Counted from the first letter of the stretch, positions 1 to 12,505 are shown. The stretch: DNA of 64,000 bases from Botryotinia globosa (GCA_014898425.1 RCSZ01000003.1:1922001-1986000), one strand, 5' to 3'. A program made the numbers and translations. Notes: a model not told the origin generated them from the letters alone.

Positions 1-3000
1 TTTCTGCTCACAGGTGAATATTTACCGTGCTGAAATGATGGCGATAGTTGCACGACGCCAACTTTCTTGCGATGAAATTCCCATGAAAGTTTTCACGCCA
101 GTAAGTCGCTGTTCGTATGGACCACAGGTCCACAGTACACTTAAGTGGTAATGGTACCGCACAAATCGGGCATACCTCTATCTTGCTCATCTACCCACAA
201 TTATTACTCCACTCAATCATTTATCGTGCGGAGTTTCATGGACAACTGACAAGCAATACGTGCCGCCTTCAACTTACTTTGAAATGCACCATCCACACCC
301 ACCAGATAGGATATGTGGGGAATTTGAAGCAACGAGACTCCTTGAATTTATGGTCAGTTATGCTAAGGCATGATTGATATAGTGGGGAATCATATCCGAT
401 GTATCATGTATGTATGTGCATCAAAAATAGCCAGCCTGAAATACAATTGTTACCAAGAATACTGTAGAAGCATTTTGAAACTCGGCTATAATTTTGCTGA
501 TGTTTGAGGCGAGTTTTACCCGTCTTGGTTCGAGCCCCTTCAAAACCGAAAAAGGCTTTGTGAGCGACTGCATGGCATTTTGGGGAGGAACAATCATGCA
601 ATACGTGCAAGGGCAACTGCGGGGTGCAGAAGCTGATACACGTCTGATATCAAGTGTATATCCCTTTCTACTATGTATATATTTGGTGCCAATCGGATCC
701 CAAACCTAGTCTTTTTATGAAAGCTTGACCCTACCTGATACTTGTCACAATATTCAAGACGGTTGACGATATCAGATTCAGAGAAGAAGTTTATTAGTTT
801 CTTTGATCAATCCCAGCATTCAACATCCCCGACAACATTCGGCTATAATTCCAAATAAAATTTACGCCTGTTTCAATTGTGTATAGTAGATTCAACAATT
901 TTGGACTCGAAAGTCGGTGAATGGGCTATACCACCATGTCAAAACTGTATCGGTCTTGCCGATTACTGGGTGCATCGGGATACTGTGGCTTCTCACTACA
1001 TATACAATACCTTTCTCAGCAGCTAAATTCAACAACCTCTCACTGCTTCCCGTCCCTTGTCTTGCGAGACATCATTTTTCATATGCAAAGCAAAAAGGGT
1101 ATATGCCGGTGGCAAAGATTCTGAAGTAATGTGAGAAGGAGTAGGACATTCCTCCGTAAAAATAGATCTCGCCTTTCCATACCTCTTCAAACGTCCCAGC
1201 AAGAATGATACCATAAGGAGGGTGTCACCGCGACGCCACACAAATGCATGAAAATTAAAAGACGCTTAGAGAGTACACTTGTACAACGTTTCACCTACCT
1301 AGGTAGCCTTCAGACGGAAATGGAACGACGGAAAAGCCCCACAAAGCGCAATCTGATACGGAGTCGGTCTACCGGTCGATCCTGATTGCACTAATTGAGC
1401 TATCACAAGTGATATCATCATATAAATTGAAAATACCTGTATTTCGTCACCTTGGGTACAACGTGGTTGTCAAGTCTGTTAGCACCATTCGATGTGCAGC
1501 TATGCAGTCATTGTTTAAGAGTCCATGGGAAAATCATCATGCTGGAGGTTTTGCGGAATCATTTGTGCACGGCAAGAGTGCTTTATTAGGGTTTCGACAA
1601 AGGTGTATGTTTTACTGGTTTCAATGTACGATCATATGATATGATTTGAGATTCTTGGGGAGGGGGGCGGGTTTCACGAGGACTCTCTCGGAGAGTTCAC
1701 CCTGCCAACGACCTCTCCGACCTCTTCTATCAACAACAACGACAAATGAAAAATATGTATATCTGAAATGCAAAAGGAATTGAGATGATCATTAGCTTTT
1801 AATTATTTGAAGTTTATTTGAAGGTTTGTTGTATATTAAAATTGAAAAAAAAAAGACAATCAAATTATCAAGCGTCTTCTAAGAGGTATGAAAAAGCTGA
1901 TCAAGATTCCGTCCTTTTTTTCCTCTTCTCCTTCTCTCTCCTCCCTTACAGAATGGGATGACCTGGCTTGTTTGTCTACGTATGGATTTAATAATGATGG
2001 TGTTGAATTTTGATGGCTGTACAGTGTAGTGTAGACTATATCCGATTTGATCAGATTACTAGGTAATAAGTGAGACTGAAATGCCCCTGGGCCCTTGGAG
2101 AATCGAATTATGCCAAAAACGGCGTTTAGACAGGTTTAACCGTTCCGCTGGTCAAAGCGTTCCTTTTGGGGTGAACCCCAATCGATAGGTACTGGCTGGC
2201 TCGAGACTGGCTAACTGGCTGACTGGCTGACTGGCTAACTGGCTAACTGGCTAACTGGCTGACTGGCTGACTGGGTAGTGCAGAGTAGTAAAAGTACAAA
2301 GTAGTACAGAGTAGCTGGAATACATACATACCAGAAATACCAGAAATACCGGTAGAGACCCTCAAACCTTAAGAATGAGTGAACCCTTCTAAATCCATAA
2401 TATAAGGAGAATCTTTAATATAAACCTTAATTGGTCTCAAACGACATGTACATCACACACCAGAATCTTCGATATTATTACATGTGCTTGTCTTCTTTTT
2501 CTGTTTCAGGATATCGAGGAGAGTATGTAATAATGGATGTGGGATGTTTGAAAAAGCCTTTCGATAATATTGACTGATGGCTTTGATGAGGTACTTGGGG
2601 CTAACAAATTGCGAAATCCAACTGACTCTTCCTAGTTGCGTGCGTACGTATGTATGTATGTATCTTTTCCAAGTTTGTGCATATGCTACCTATGTACCTC
2701 TGTCCTCGTGTACTGCGCGTATGTACAAAGTATTGGATATCTACCGTAGCCACTGTACCATCTGACAGATTGGGAACACCCTCGCTTAACCCTCTTAACC
2801 CTCTTGTCCCTCGAGTGAGTCGAGTCCCCCTCGAGTCTCGTCCCTCCTATCCTATCCCATGATTCCCATCCCATCCCATCCCATACAGTAAGACGTCGAT
2901 TGGGTCTTCGAAGGAATGTGGGATATTCCGTGTTTTCGTGATAAATGTTAAAGGAGTACTCCGTCAGGGTGGAAATTGGGGAAAAACCTCCCGACGTCGC

Positions 3001-3778
3001 TTGACTGATTTTGCGACTTAGTCATGGAATTCGTCGACCAATATGATGATGATAACCACATTAATGATGAGGTTGAGTTTTCCGCCAGAGTTTGAATTGT
3101 GGGTAACATGCATGTCAGGTAATTTTATATGAGTGCGATTGGTGTGAACCCAGGTAAGGTCGGTGGTATCGGCCTCCGCGTTCGCCGACATTGAATAGCT
3201 TCCACGCTAAATTCGCCAGAATCATGCAAAAGCCATTCTCTCTAACCATACTTGACGATCGCATTTTAAAAATCTGGAAACGAGAGGAATGATTCATGCT
3301 ATCAGTTTCGATTTTGCGAGGAGCGATCGTGATTCTAGCTGATATATTGGATGATCGACTATGGATACCTCCCTGCTTTCTTCAATCTCTAAACCTTACT
3401 TGGCGAGGCCACCTAGGGACGGCCAGAGTCCACCTCGCGAGTCGGAATCTCTTGGGGTAATGACCGGTGGCGTACGTGGGCTATGAGCTGCTGCTGCTAC
3501 TAGTTGTAGGGCGGGGTCATGCATGCTCTCAGCTTCAAGTGAAAAGGCTTGGTTCCCCCAACGTTTGCAGAAGTCTCCTCAAACACTCTTGAATATTCTA
3601 TATAACTACATAACTCCCCATCTTGACATCTTCCATACCACATTCGATTGTTGAGATAGTAGCACAATCCCTCCACTCAAGTTATACACCACCCCGCCTT
3701 ACAACTCTTGTGATTAGCAGTCACACATACATCATAGGACAAGAGATCTAGTCCCCGCACACAAGCTTCGCTTTGACC
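1..3778. other. Intergenic region, no gene supported
   Basis: No reading frame here has a coherent protein signature, splice-compatible partner exons or a recognisable family motif; all are short and compositionally random. The region holds an 8-bp tandem array near 2.2 kb, GTAC/GTAT-rich stretches near 2.64-2.72 kb and pyrimidine-rich tracts (about 1.91-1.95 kb). The last few hundred bases are presumably the promoter and leader of the following 2EXR gene. Confidence 0.6.
2205..2275. repeat. 8-bp tandem repeat, about 8-9 copies
   Basis: Tandem copies of ACTGGCTA or ACTGGCTG run head to tail. Units differ mainly at the last base, so it is a slightly degenerate microsatellite/minisatellite. 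It lies in non-coding DNA with no gene within 1.5 kb downstream. Confidence 0.9.
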
Positions 3779-4813
3779 ATGAAGATGAATACATTGTCAC
3801 AAAGATTTTCCCGATTCCGCTCAGATATGATGCAAGATTTGAAGACAAAGCACATTGAAATGGCACCCCCGTCACCTCCATACATCGACGAATTCGAGTA
3901 TCAAGTCGAGAGTTTTGGTAACGTGCCACAGGCACCACCATCTCCGGCATTATCATTTGAGAAATTATCCCCAAAGAATGACCGTGTAGCCAGAAATGAC
4001 AGATCAAACACTGCCGCAACCACATTTACCTGTTTTGGAGCTCTTCCTACCGAGATCAGACTGTTGATCTGGGGCATGGCATGTAAACAACAACGGAGGA
4101 TCGATGTTGAATTCGATGGAAAGTTGAACCACTTGCATCAATTTGGTCCCGCTCTCTTTAAGTCAAACACACCTGCACCAGATGTCCTCTACGCATGCAA
4201 AGAATCAAGAGAGGAGGCTTTAAAACATTACTCTCTCTGCTTTCGACAGGATATTTGTGAATCCGAGAAAAGGCAAGCAAAGATATGGTGCAATTTTGAC
4301 ACCGATATTATACGATTAACCCCTGATGGGTGGGGTCGGAGGGTTCACGATGGCTTTTTAAGACAACTGGCCACGACGAATGGCATTTCTCGCGCATTTA
4401 ATATCTGCAACTTCAGTAACTACAACCCTGGCTGTTTAGTCCAAGACGAAACCGCAACATTCAGCTGGACCAACATTTTCGACGCCATTGATTCTCACAT
4501 ATATCTTGGCTATGAGTTACAGGACATCGTTTTATACTACGATGCGGAGGATAAACCAGAGCAAGCTTCAGAGCAAGCTGATAGGTCGGAATTCGTGGAG
4601 GTAGACTGGACTGCAATGGATCCAGAGTCTCAAAAGACGAAGATGCTGCAGTGTGCGCAGAGAGATTTGTTAAAGAAAATGCCTAGCTACTGTCCGCCTT
4701 GGGAGCATCGCTCGTTTACAGAAACAGAAGACGACTCCGTACCCAGGGGGAACGCAGTGTGGGAACTTCTCCAGTCAAAGGTCAAATTGATGGAACTTAA
4801 AGTCAAACATTGA
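3779..4813 (+). CDS. 2EXR-domain protein, function unknown
   Basis: A single-exon protein of 344 residues. I take the ATG at 3779 because the frame further upstream starts only from a non-ATG codon. Residues about 84-105 carry the hallmark of the fungal 2EXR family, F-x2-LPTEIR-LLIW-x-MA, followed by R-x-IDVEF and a later 'VLYACKESREEALKHY' segment, the second conserved block of this family. The first 80 residues are polar and proline-rich (PPSPP and QAPPSPA motifs) and look disordered. 2EXR proteins are expanded in Pezizomycotina, including leotiomycetes, and have no established biochemical role. No signal peptide or membrane segment is visible. The family call is confident; the function is unknown. 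Confidence 0.85.
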   Translation: MKMNTLSQRFSRFRSDMMQDLKTKHIEMAPPSPPYIDEFEYQVESFGNVPQAPPSPALSFEKLSPKNDRVARNDRSNTAATTFTCFGALPTEIRLLIWGMACKQQRRIDVEFDGKLNHLHQFGPALFKSNTPAPDVLYACKESREEALKHYSLCFRQDICESEKRQAKIWCNFDTDIIRLTPDGWGRRVHDGFLRQLATTNGISRAFNICNFSNYNPGCLVQDETATFSWTNIFDAIDSHIYLGYELQDIVLYYDAEDKPEQASEQADRSEFVEVDWTAMDPESQKTKMLQCAQRDLLKKMPSYCPPWEHRSFTETEDDSVPRGNAVWELLQSKVKLMELKVKH

Positions 4814-5370
4814 TAGACTATTTTTACGGCCATCTTCAAAAGGGAGGGGTTCACCACTAAGAAAAGATTTTTCGGAACTTGTATTTACTTATGAGAAGTC
4901 ATGTATCTCCAACAAAACATCCATCTATAGCTATTTAATATTATAACATCTTTTCAACTCCCTACAAATGTTTCTTCTACCTGTCACTTGATACAAGTCC
5001 AATGACCGATTTGATTGCTTTTTTGTTACAGACAGATATGTATCGTCAGGAGAGATTGCTACGATCTCTTTCGTAGGTGGCGATCTCTTCATACCTAGTG
5101 CTTATCATATTCTACCTAGCATCCGTACCTGCGTACCTCCCGGTAGATTTGAAGGGTATAAGGCACAGCCGCATTACGTCATTCACGACAGGGATCAAGC
5201 GTTCGAGCTCTCAACTTCTGGAAGTTCCAAGGTCTATGTATTCTTGTAATAACAACTAGGCAAACGGACAACGGGACAGGCACTAGGGAAATGGGCATTT
5301 CGATCGCACTTGTCCATTACCGTAAGCTTACTTTCTCGCCATCGAGATAGAGGTCAAAGGGCTCGCAAAC
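4814..5370. other. Intergenic, 3' flank of 2EXR gene and 5' flank of MCU
   Basis: No gene seen. AT-rich just after the 2EXR stop, then mixed sequence, presumably the MCU promoter and leader immediately before 5371. Confidence 0.6.
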
Positions 5371-6970
5371 ATGCGACGAGCGACACATCTTTTACCGCGG
5401 AGTACCTCCCAAACGACGTACCGACCGGCCTCATTTGTCGGTAATTTTCGAGATAGAGCCGCATCACAGCTTTTGATCAAACAGAGCCCGCCCTCATGTC
5501 TTCGCACATTCACTTCGACGAATATATGGAGAGAAGAGAAGAGTCACACACAAAAGGCCAAGGAATTGAGTCAAAAGGGATTGGACAAGGAAGAAGATTG
5601 GTTCAACAATCAACTCGACAATGCAATCGGTCAGCAGAAGGAAATACAAGCACGAACACCATGGCATAGAGAAGGTGCCGATCAACCACCTGTGAAGAGG
5701 AATAGGAGTGCTAGGGCTATGACAAAAGGTTTGATATATTTCTCCTTTTGCTTTTGCGAGAAACTCGTCTAATACCTATAATGTAGGCAAACTTCTTACT
5801 ACCCCTTCTCGACTTTTGAAGCTCATTTTACCTTTGACCACGCGGGATAAGAACTCTGATCGTAAAGACATTGAGCCATTGGCTCTTCTTGTCCATCCCC
5901 AACAACCTCTCTCCTATTTGGAACGACTTATACAATCCGAACTGCCCATGATAACTGCGAAAGATGGACATACTGAAAAAGTACCCGAAGTGTATTTCCG
6001 TGCTGAAGATTCCGCACAAGGTGAGATTAAAGCAGATTCTAGGAGAGATGACACGGATGGAGAAGCAGAAGAGGGAACAGACGAACAAATGGTCGATGGA
6101 AAGATTATGAAACTTGGGAAAATCAATAGTTCGAAAGATAAAAATATATCTAGCGAAGAGAAGAAACAAATACAAAGTGAATTGAGGGGAGGACCTGGCG
6201 AGGGAGGTGTAGAAAGTTATTCGGGACGTGGACGCGAACAATCTTCCGAAGGAGAAGTGAAATTTGTTCGCTGGTCTTCATCGACTGAGATCGGGGATTT
6301 TATTCGTGATGCTGCGCGGGGCAAGGAATTCGCAGTTGAAATCGAAGGTGCATCTCATGAAATCCGAGTTGGCGTGCCGTCTTTCAATGATCGAACTCAT
6401 TATCTCCGAGTTCGTCTACGCAAAACCAGCAGGAAATTGGCAGATTATGCGAAAGTGAAGAAAGAATGCGATGAGCTCGCACACCGAGGAGCGAGACATC
6501 TTGCTATGGGTGGTTTTGGCGTGCTTGTGTCGTGGTGGGGTGCTATCTACTACTTTACATTTATGACATCTTATGGATGGGATACTATGGAGCCGGTTAC
6601 GTATCTCGCAGGTTTATCGACTATTATTCTCGGTTACTTGTGGTTTCTTTACCATAACCGCGAGGTGTCTTATAGGGCTGCGCTTAATCTGACGGTCTCG
6701 AGACGACAAAGTGCGTTGTATCAAGCTAAAGGGTTTGATTTGCAAAAATGGGAGTCATTGATTGAAGAGGCGAATGCGTTGAGGAAGGAGGTCAAAATAA
6801 TTGCTGATGAATATGATGTGGAGTGGGATGAGAAGGCTGATGAGGGAAGTGAAGAGGTTCATGATGCGTTGAAGGCTGAGAGAAAAAAGACTAAGAGGAA
6901 GAAGAAGGACGATGAAGGAGAGGAGGATGCTGAGGATGAGAAGCATACGATGAAGGGGAAAGATGATTAA
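5371..6970 (+). CDS. MCU: Mitochondrial calcium uniporter pore subunit (MCU)
   Basis: Two exons, 5371-5728 and 5787-6970, joined across a 58-nt intron (phase 1, GTTTGA donor, TAG acceptor) give 513 residues. The N-terminus ([11 protein letters not shown]..., Arg/Ser-rich, few acids) looks like a mitochondrial presequence. The start of the N-terminal domain is restored only by the splice ([16 protein letters not shown]). Two membrane helices flank the pore signature WDTMEP at residues about 384-389, which matches the family's selectivity-filter WDxMEP motif with its Glu at 388. A coiled coil and a long acidic/lysine-rich tail follow. In the family this is the pore for Ca2+ uptake across the inner mitochondrial membrane. 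A highly charged low-complexity insert lies at about residues 185-260, between the N-terminal domain and the membrane part. Identity is secure; the exact first exon is slightly less so. Confidence 0.93.
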
Positions 6971-8548
6971 AGGTGTGTATACAGGTAGACAAGATACAGA
7001 TGGTAATATTTTGGTTTGCATTGGGATGGCGCATAGCGTGTTGAGAAGATTTGAATTTATACCATAGCATAGCGTTTAGAAGCAATAGACAGAAATGGCA
7101 CACGAATATAAATCTTACATATTCAACTACTACAATACTCGTACTTCCCATCCCATTCAACAGAGTCTACCTCACACAAGAACCTCCAATTCCAAATCCA
7201 ATCCCAAAAGACTCCCTCATGCACATGCATACAAATGTCATATAAGCTCCGCAAACCCAAGCATCACTTCCGCGAGGAAAACTCCGCCTCAGCTACAAAT
7301 TCATACCTACTAGGTAGATACAAACCGCGTCACCAACAATATAATTCTTCTGGCATGCAAATATGACCGACTAGCCAGTTGGGGAGTGGTATCAAGCGGT
7401 TGATTTAATCATGCGTTTTAATAAGTGTAAGGAGAAAAGAAAAGAGAATTGGGAAGAGGAACGCGAGGATTTGATATGGCGTGGAAAATTTTGAGTTGGT
7501 CTGTGCGTGGACTAGTGGCTGGATGACAGGATAGGATGGGATGGAGCTAGTATGAGGGTGACTAAGCGGGGGGTTATTAGGGAAGAAATTTTTTGGGAGG
7601 GGTGGAAGTTTCTTTTGTGTTCATACAACAATGGTATTGAGGATGAAGATGGGATTCCCTTTGTCTCTTTTGGGGGATGAAGATGAGGATTCTTGGTGCG
7701 ATGATGGGTTGAGGATGGCGAGGAAAGATATGAATGATACATAAATAATATCGTTCAATTCCTTCCTCTCCTCTTCAACTATTATTCCTCCATCCTGCGC
7801 CAGATATCACACCCATCTTGGTTTGTACCTTCTCTTCCTTTCTCTTCCCTCAATTCCCCCTTCCGATTCTCTCTTGCCTGCAAGAAGATCCGCACAAACA
7901 AACAAAAAACCACATATTGCCTACCTCCTGATCGTCTTCGTGGACTTGAGGTCACTTATTTTAAATATCGTTCGTGGGATATAGAACCAACGGCCTAGAC
8001 AGCCAGTCCATTCCACCCTGTTGGCGTAGAATAGTGCGCTAGGAGGACTAATCGTGACAAACATTCTTGTGTCTATTTTCGTTTTTCGTTTTTTTTTTTT
8101 TTTTTTCGTGGGGAGATGGAGATGGAGGGGGAGGGCAGTGGCAGTGGCAGAGTAGATAGTGCTTGCAATATATATTTTTCATCTCAATTTGAATTCTTTA
8201 TGATCAGTGCTGTGCTTGTCTTTGTGTGTGATGATCTGATTTGTGGTTTATTCATTCTATCTGTCTTGAGTCTACAGATTCTGTGTAGGTTCGGAATTCT
8301 TGTGTGTTCAATATATGTTTGAGTGTGCCTTCAATATATTGTCGACTTGAAAGTTTCAATTGAATTCCTGATTACTTTTTGCTGGGAAGGAAAGTGAGAC
8401 AACACGGAACAGAGAACAATCACCCTCAACACCTAACTTGTAACTTATGTTTTACTTCGAAACATATAGTTCCTGCTGCCGAAAGTGTGTATCACCGCGA
8501 CAGATCTAGACCCCAAACGCCAGCCATTATGAATTGGTTGTACACCCA
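6971..8548. other. Intergenic between convergent MCU and TAF9
   Basis: MCU and TAF9 face each other, so this is mostly 3' flanking DNA. It has low-complexity stretches (GGATGGGATGG-like, CCTCTTC tracts) and an 18-base poly-T run at about 8089-8106. No convincing gene on either strand. Confidence 0.6.
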
Positions 8549-9355
8549 TTATTCGTCTTTATCCATGTCCTCGTCCATATCTCCACCAGTGCCAAATAGA
8601 TCATTCATGTCACCCGCACCCTCCTCATCGCCCTCAAGATTGTCCTCCTCTGTGCCCGCTATGATACCTTCCATACTCTCTCCAATTGGCCCCTCCTCTT
8701 CTCCTTCATCATCATCCTCCACCCATTCATCTTTCAAACCCCAAGGCACACCCGTAAGAACAAATCTCTCAGCCGGCAATCTCACACCCCATTCATTCTG
8801 TAAAACTCTTGGCAGCGCAATTTTATTCCTCGCCTGTGCCGTCTCTAGTAAAAACTCCTTGCTCAACCCACCACCATTGCCCGAACCAAATTGATATTGC
8901 AACCGGCTCTGAATAGCTAACTGCACCGCGTTTGCGCTAACCTGTCCATCTGCATCTCTGAATCCTCCCCCGGGCGGCGCATCGCGCGCGCGCATCTGCT
9001 GTGATACGTAGGCGTCGGAAGAGAGATGTAACGCATCGGAGAGAATGGAAGATGAGTGACGATATGCGAAATCGAGCAGTTGCAGTGGAACGCGTTCTTG
9101 GTATGCGGATACGCCGAGAGAGGAGAGAAGCATGTGAATGAGTCGAGCGTCGCGCGGGCGTTTCGATAATCCGTTGTCTTGGAGGGAGGTGAGGGGGACG
9201 CTGGGGTTGGGCGCGGGCGATGAGCTCGTGGCCGCGGACGCGGATGGGTTGGGTTGGGAGAGGGGCGCAGAGCTGGTTTGTGTTGGGGGTGATGGGGAGG
9301 GGTGCCCGTTTTGACCGTTGGTTTGAGGCTGGGAGTCGCCGTTTAGGTCGGCCAT
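8549..9355 (-). CDS. TAF9: TFIID/SAGA subunit TAF9 (histone-fold)
   Basis: A single exon of 268 residues, start codon at 9355. After a Ser/Pro/Asn-rich N-terminus of about 60 residues comes the TAF9 histone-fold core beginning KRPRDARLIHMLLSSLGV, with QERVPLQLLDFAYRH and later VQLAIQSRLQ. The conserved block LPRV...WGVRLPAERFVLTGVPWGL follows, and then a strongly acidic tail of about 60 residues. In the family TAF9 pairs with TAF6 in TFIID and SAGA and contacts core promoters in the nucleus. The length is normal for fungi. It is divergent from HIS4, with 475 bp between start codons. The acidic tail gives a long antisense reading frame that I regard as a shadow. Confidence 0.93.
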   Translation of the reverse strand: MADLNGDSQPQTNGQNGHPSPSPPTQTSSAPLSQPNPSASAATSSSPAPNPSVPLTSLQDNGLSKRPRDARLIHMLLSSLGVSAYQERVPLQLLDFAYRHSSSILSDALHLSSDAYVSQQMRARDAPPGGGFRDADGQVSANAVQLAIQSRLQYQFGSGNGGGLSKEFLLETAQARNKIALPRVLQNEWGVRLPAERFVLTGVPWGLKDEWVEDDDEGEEEGPIGESMEGIIAGTEEDNLEGDEEGAGDMNDLFGTGGDMDEDMDKDE

Positions 9356-9830
9356 GATGGAGATGGAATAGGTTTCTTGCGCGCTAGATTATATGTTTTG
9401 TGAATGAATCTTTCTTTGATTGCGTCGCAAAGGTGAGTTGATTGAATTGTTGGTCGCGTGAGGTTTTGTCGTTGAGATTAACTTGTAAGGCGTAGTCTAA
9501 GTGGGAAATTATTTAATGTTGAGCATCGTAGTTGAATAAAAAGCTGTCGAGCAATCTCAAATTCAATATTGCAATGTGAATATATTCACACTTGGGAGCT
9601 CAAATATCTGTGACGCCAATGGGCAATGAATGCAGCTGCATAACCCCGATACAGCACAGACCGCACCTTAAATTTATTTTCGTGGTATCATTCACTCGAT
9701 TGATTGCCCCTCCATTACATAACCAGCTATTTGTCGGATCGAACTTTTTCTTTCTGATTGTTGACTCACTTCTCTCCAAACTTCATTGGAATTCTCATTG
9801 AATTTCAAGACATTGCTATCGTTATTCAAT
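9356..9830. promoter_or_regulatory. Shared TAF9/HIS4 divergent promoter region
   Basis: The 475 bp between the two start codons must hold both promoters. It contains one perfect TGACTCA at 9762-9768. No other gene is visible. Confidence 0.6.
9762..9768 (+). promoter_or_regulatory. Gcn4/CPC1-type response element upstream of HIS4
   Basis: TGACTCA, the palindromic consensus bound by Gcn4 (CPC1 in filamentous fungi), lies 69 bp before the HIS4 ATG. Cross-pathway (general amino acid) control of histidine genes by this factor is established in yeast and Neurospora. That this copy is used here is inference. Confidence 0.7.
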
Positions 9831-12505
9831 ATGGACACTACAACTTCACTTCCGTTGCTTCCTAGTGTTGACCTTGGGAATGGTCCTGCAGAATCAAAAG
9901 TAGGACTTACAAGAGACCAATTATCTTATCTGGGGTGCGTTTACTTTACAGCGAACAATGACACCATCGATATTCTCCTTGGATTCTTGCAGAGACACGT
10001 TGGCATTGAGACTTATGTTGATGTATCTACTATTGAATCTATAGACGACATTGTTACGATTCTAGATGCCGGAGCTCGCACGGTTTTTGTGAAGCCATCA
10101 CAGCTTCCACACTTGGAAAAGCATACAGACCGTGTTCTTCCAATCATACCACAACCGCAGACAGATGTCGAATTTCCCAATGGAGGATTACTAGCTTTTG
10201 TGGACGAAGCCTATACTCGATCTCTGCTGGAAGAATTCAAGACCAAGAAAGTGTCTCCAATCTTCCTCCTACCAACCCCCGAGAGCGATTTCGAATTACT
10301 TGCTAAAGTTGCCAAGGACTTCTCTGCCATTCCGATCATACCTGCGACACACCTCAGCATCGAAGCGGCTGGAGAAGGGCAAGTCTCCCTTCCAAAATTG
10401 GTTGCGGATTCATGGACTTCAGACAGAGCAGACAAATTGATTCCTACTGTGGTTACAGATGAGAGAGGAGTAGCTTTGGGACTTGTATACAGCAGCGAGG
10501 AGAGCTTGAAAGAGTCATTGAAAACCGGAACTGGAGTATACCAGAGCAGGAAGCGTGGATTGTGGTACAAAGGGGCAACATCTGGAGACACACAAAAACT
10601 CATCAGAGTGTCTTTGGATTGCGATCAGGACTGCTTGAAATTTGTAGTCAAGCAACAAGGACGGGGATTTTGCCACCTACCACAATCGACTTGTTTCGGT
10701 GTATACAAGGGAATTTCCAAGCTTGAGAAGACTCTTGTTTCAAGGAAGGCTTCGGCACCTGAGGGATCCTATACCGCACGTCTCTTCTCGGATGAAAAGT
10801 TATTGCGTGCCAAGATTATGGAAGAGGCAGAGGAGCTTTGCGATGCCAAGGAAAAGAAAGATATTGCTTTCGAGGCAGCAGATCTTATCTACTTTGCTTT
10901 GACAAAAGCAGTTTCTGCTGGAGTTAGCCTTGCAGACATTGAACATAACCTTGATGCCAAGAGTGTTAAGGTTAAGCGAAGACAAGGAGATGCTAAGGGG
11001 CAATGGGCCGCAAAAGAAGGAATCGCCAATGCATCCACAGCCAAGACCGAAAGCGTTAAGGAGGCCGTCAAGGAAGCTGCTTCTGTACCAAAATCTGCAG
11101 AGGACAAGGCAGGACTCAAGAATGAACGCATCACTATGAAACGATATAATGCTGCAACGACATCAGAAACAGATCTTAAGGACATTTTGCAAAGACCCTC
11201 CCAAAAGTCTACTGACATGATTATGGGCATTGTGAACCCCATTATCAAGGAAGTACGAGAGGGAGGTGACAAGGCATTGCTTGGATACACCCACAAGTTC
11301 GAAAAAGCAACTTCACTTACTTCTCCTGTTCTTAAAGCTCCTTTCCCACAATCACTCATGGACCTTCCAGCAGAGACTATCGAGGCTATTGATATTTCCT
11401 TTGAGAATATTCGTAAATTCCACGCAGCACAAAAAGAGGACCCATTACAGGTTGAGACAATGCCAGGTATTGTTTGCAGCAGATTCTCAAGACCCATTGA
11501 GCGTGTAGGATTGTACATTCCTGGAGGTACTGCTGTACTTCCAAGTACAGCTCTTATGCTCGGTGTTCCAGCTATGGTCGCTGGCTGTAAGAAGATCGTA
11601 TTGGCATCGCCTCCTCGATCAGATGGTAGAATTACTCCCGAAATCGTTTATGTTGCCCACAAAGTTGGTGCTGAGAGTATTGTCTTGGCTGGTGGTGCTC
11701 AAGCCGTTGCTGCTATGGCATACGGTACTGAAAGTGTCACAAAGGTCGACAAAATTCTTGGTCCAGGTAATCAATTCGTTACTGCAGCAAAGATGTACGT
11801 TAGCAACGACACCAATGCTGGTGTAAGTATCGATATGCCAGCTGGTCCATCTGAGGTACTCGTCATTGCAGACAAGGAAGCCAACCCTGCATTTGTTGCA
11901 TCGGACTTATTGTCCCAAGCAGAGCATGGAGTTGATAGTCAGGTCATTCTAATTGCTATCGATCTTTCCGAGAGAGAATTGCAAGCCATTGAAGACGAAC
12001 TTCACGCGCAAGCTATAGCTCTACCAAGAGTCGATATTGTTCGTGGTGCCATTGAGCACTCGATAACTCTTGTCGTCAAGGACATTGAGGAGGCAATGAG
12101 ACTTAGCAATGAATATGCTCCAGAGCATCTCATATTGCAAGTCAAGGATGCCGCGGGTGTAGTGGAACTAGTTGAAAACGCCGGTAGTGTTTTCATTGGT
12201 GAATGGACACCAGAGAGTGTTGGTGATTATTCTGCTGGTGTCAACCACTCTTTACGTACGTTTGTCACTCACATAATTGTATGACTGTGCTAATAATTGA
12301 AATAGCTACATATGGATTTGCTAAGCAATATTCTGGTGTTAACCTTGGGTCATACCTGAAGCACATCACTAGTTCACAACTGACAGCTCAGGGATTGAGA
12401 AATGTTGGTGGTGCTGTGATGCAATTAGCGAAGGTCGAAGAATTGGAAGCTCATAGAAGGGCTGTTGGACTAAGGCTGAAGTATATGGATGAAAATAATC
12501 TATGA
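9831..12505 (+). CDS. HIS4: Trifunctional histidine biosynthesis enzyme HIS4
   Basis: Two exons, 9831-12255 and 12306-12505, with a 50-nt intron (GTACGT...CTAATAATTGAAATAG), encode 874 residues. The splice restores the motif NHSLPTYGFAKQ. I chose the ATG at 9831; upstream in-frame sequence has only a TTG. Residues about 240-310 are phosphoribosyl-AMP cyclohydrolase (RGLWYKG, SLDCDQDCLKF, GFCH). About 312-405 is phosphoribosyl-ATP pyrophosphatase (ARLF...IMEEAEEL, AADLIYF). About 440-870 is histidinol dehydrogenase (VGLYIPGGTAVLPS, AEHGVDSQ, EYAPEHL, VGDYSAGVNHS). It therefore covers steps 2, 3 and the last two oxidations of histidine synthesis. The order and length match S. cerevisiae His4 and Neurospora HIS-3. 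A TGACTCA site upstream fits cross-pathway control. Confidence 0.97.

Noticed and set aside
520..545. A tRNA B-box-like GGTTCGAGCCC
   Set aside because: No A box at the right spacing upstream, no cloverleaf stems, so no tRNA gene is supported. No other tRNA or rRNA was found.
8379..8894. A 171-residue Ser/Pro-rich frame on the plus strand
   Set aside because: It is antisense to the acidic tail of TAF9; its composition is explained by the reverse complement of Asp/Glu codons.
10889..11518. A 209-residue antisense frame within HIS4
   Set aside because: Fully inside the HIS4 coding sequence on the opposite strand with no recognisable motif.
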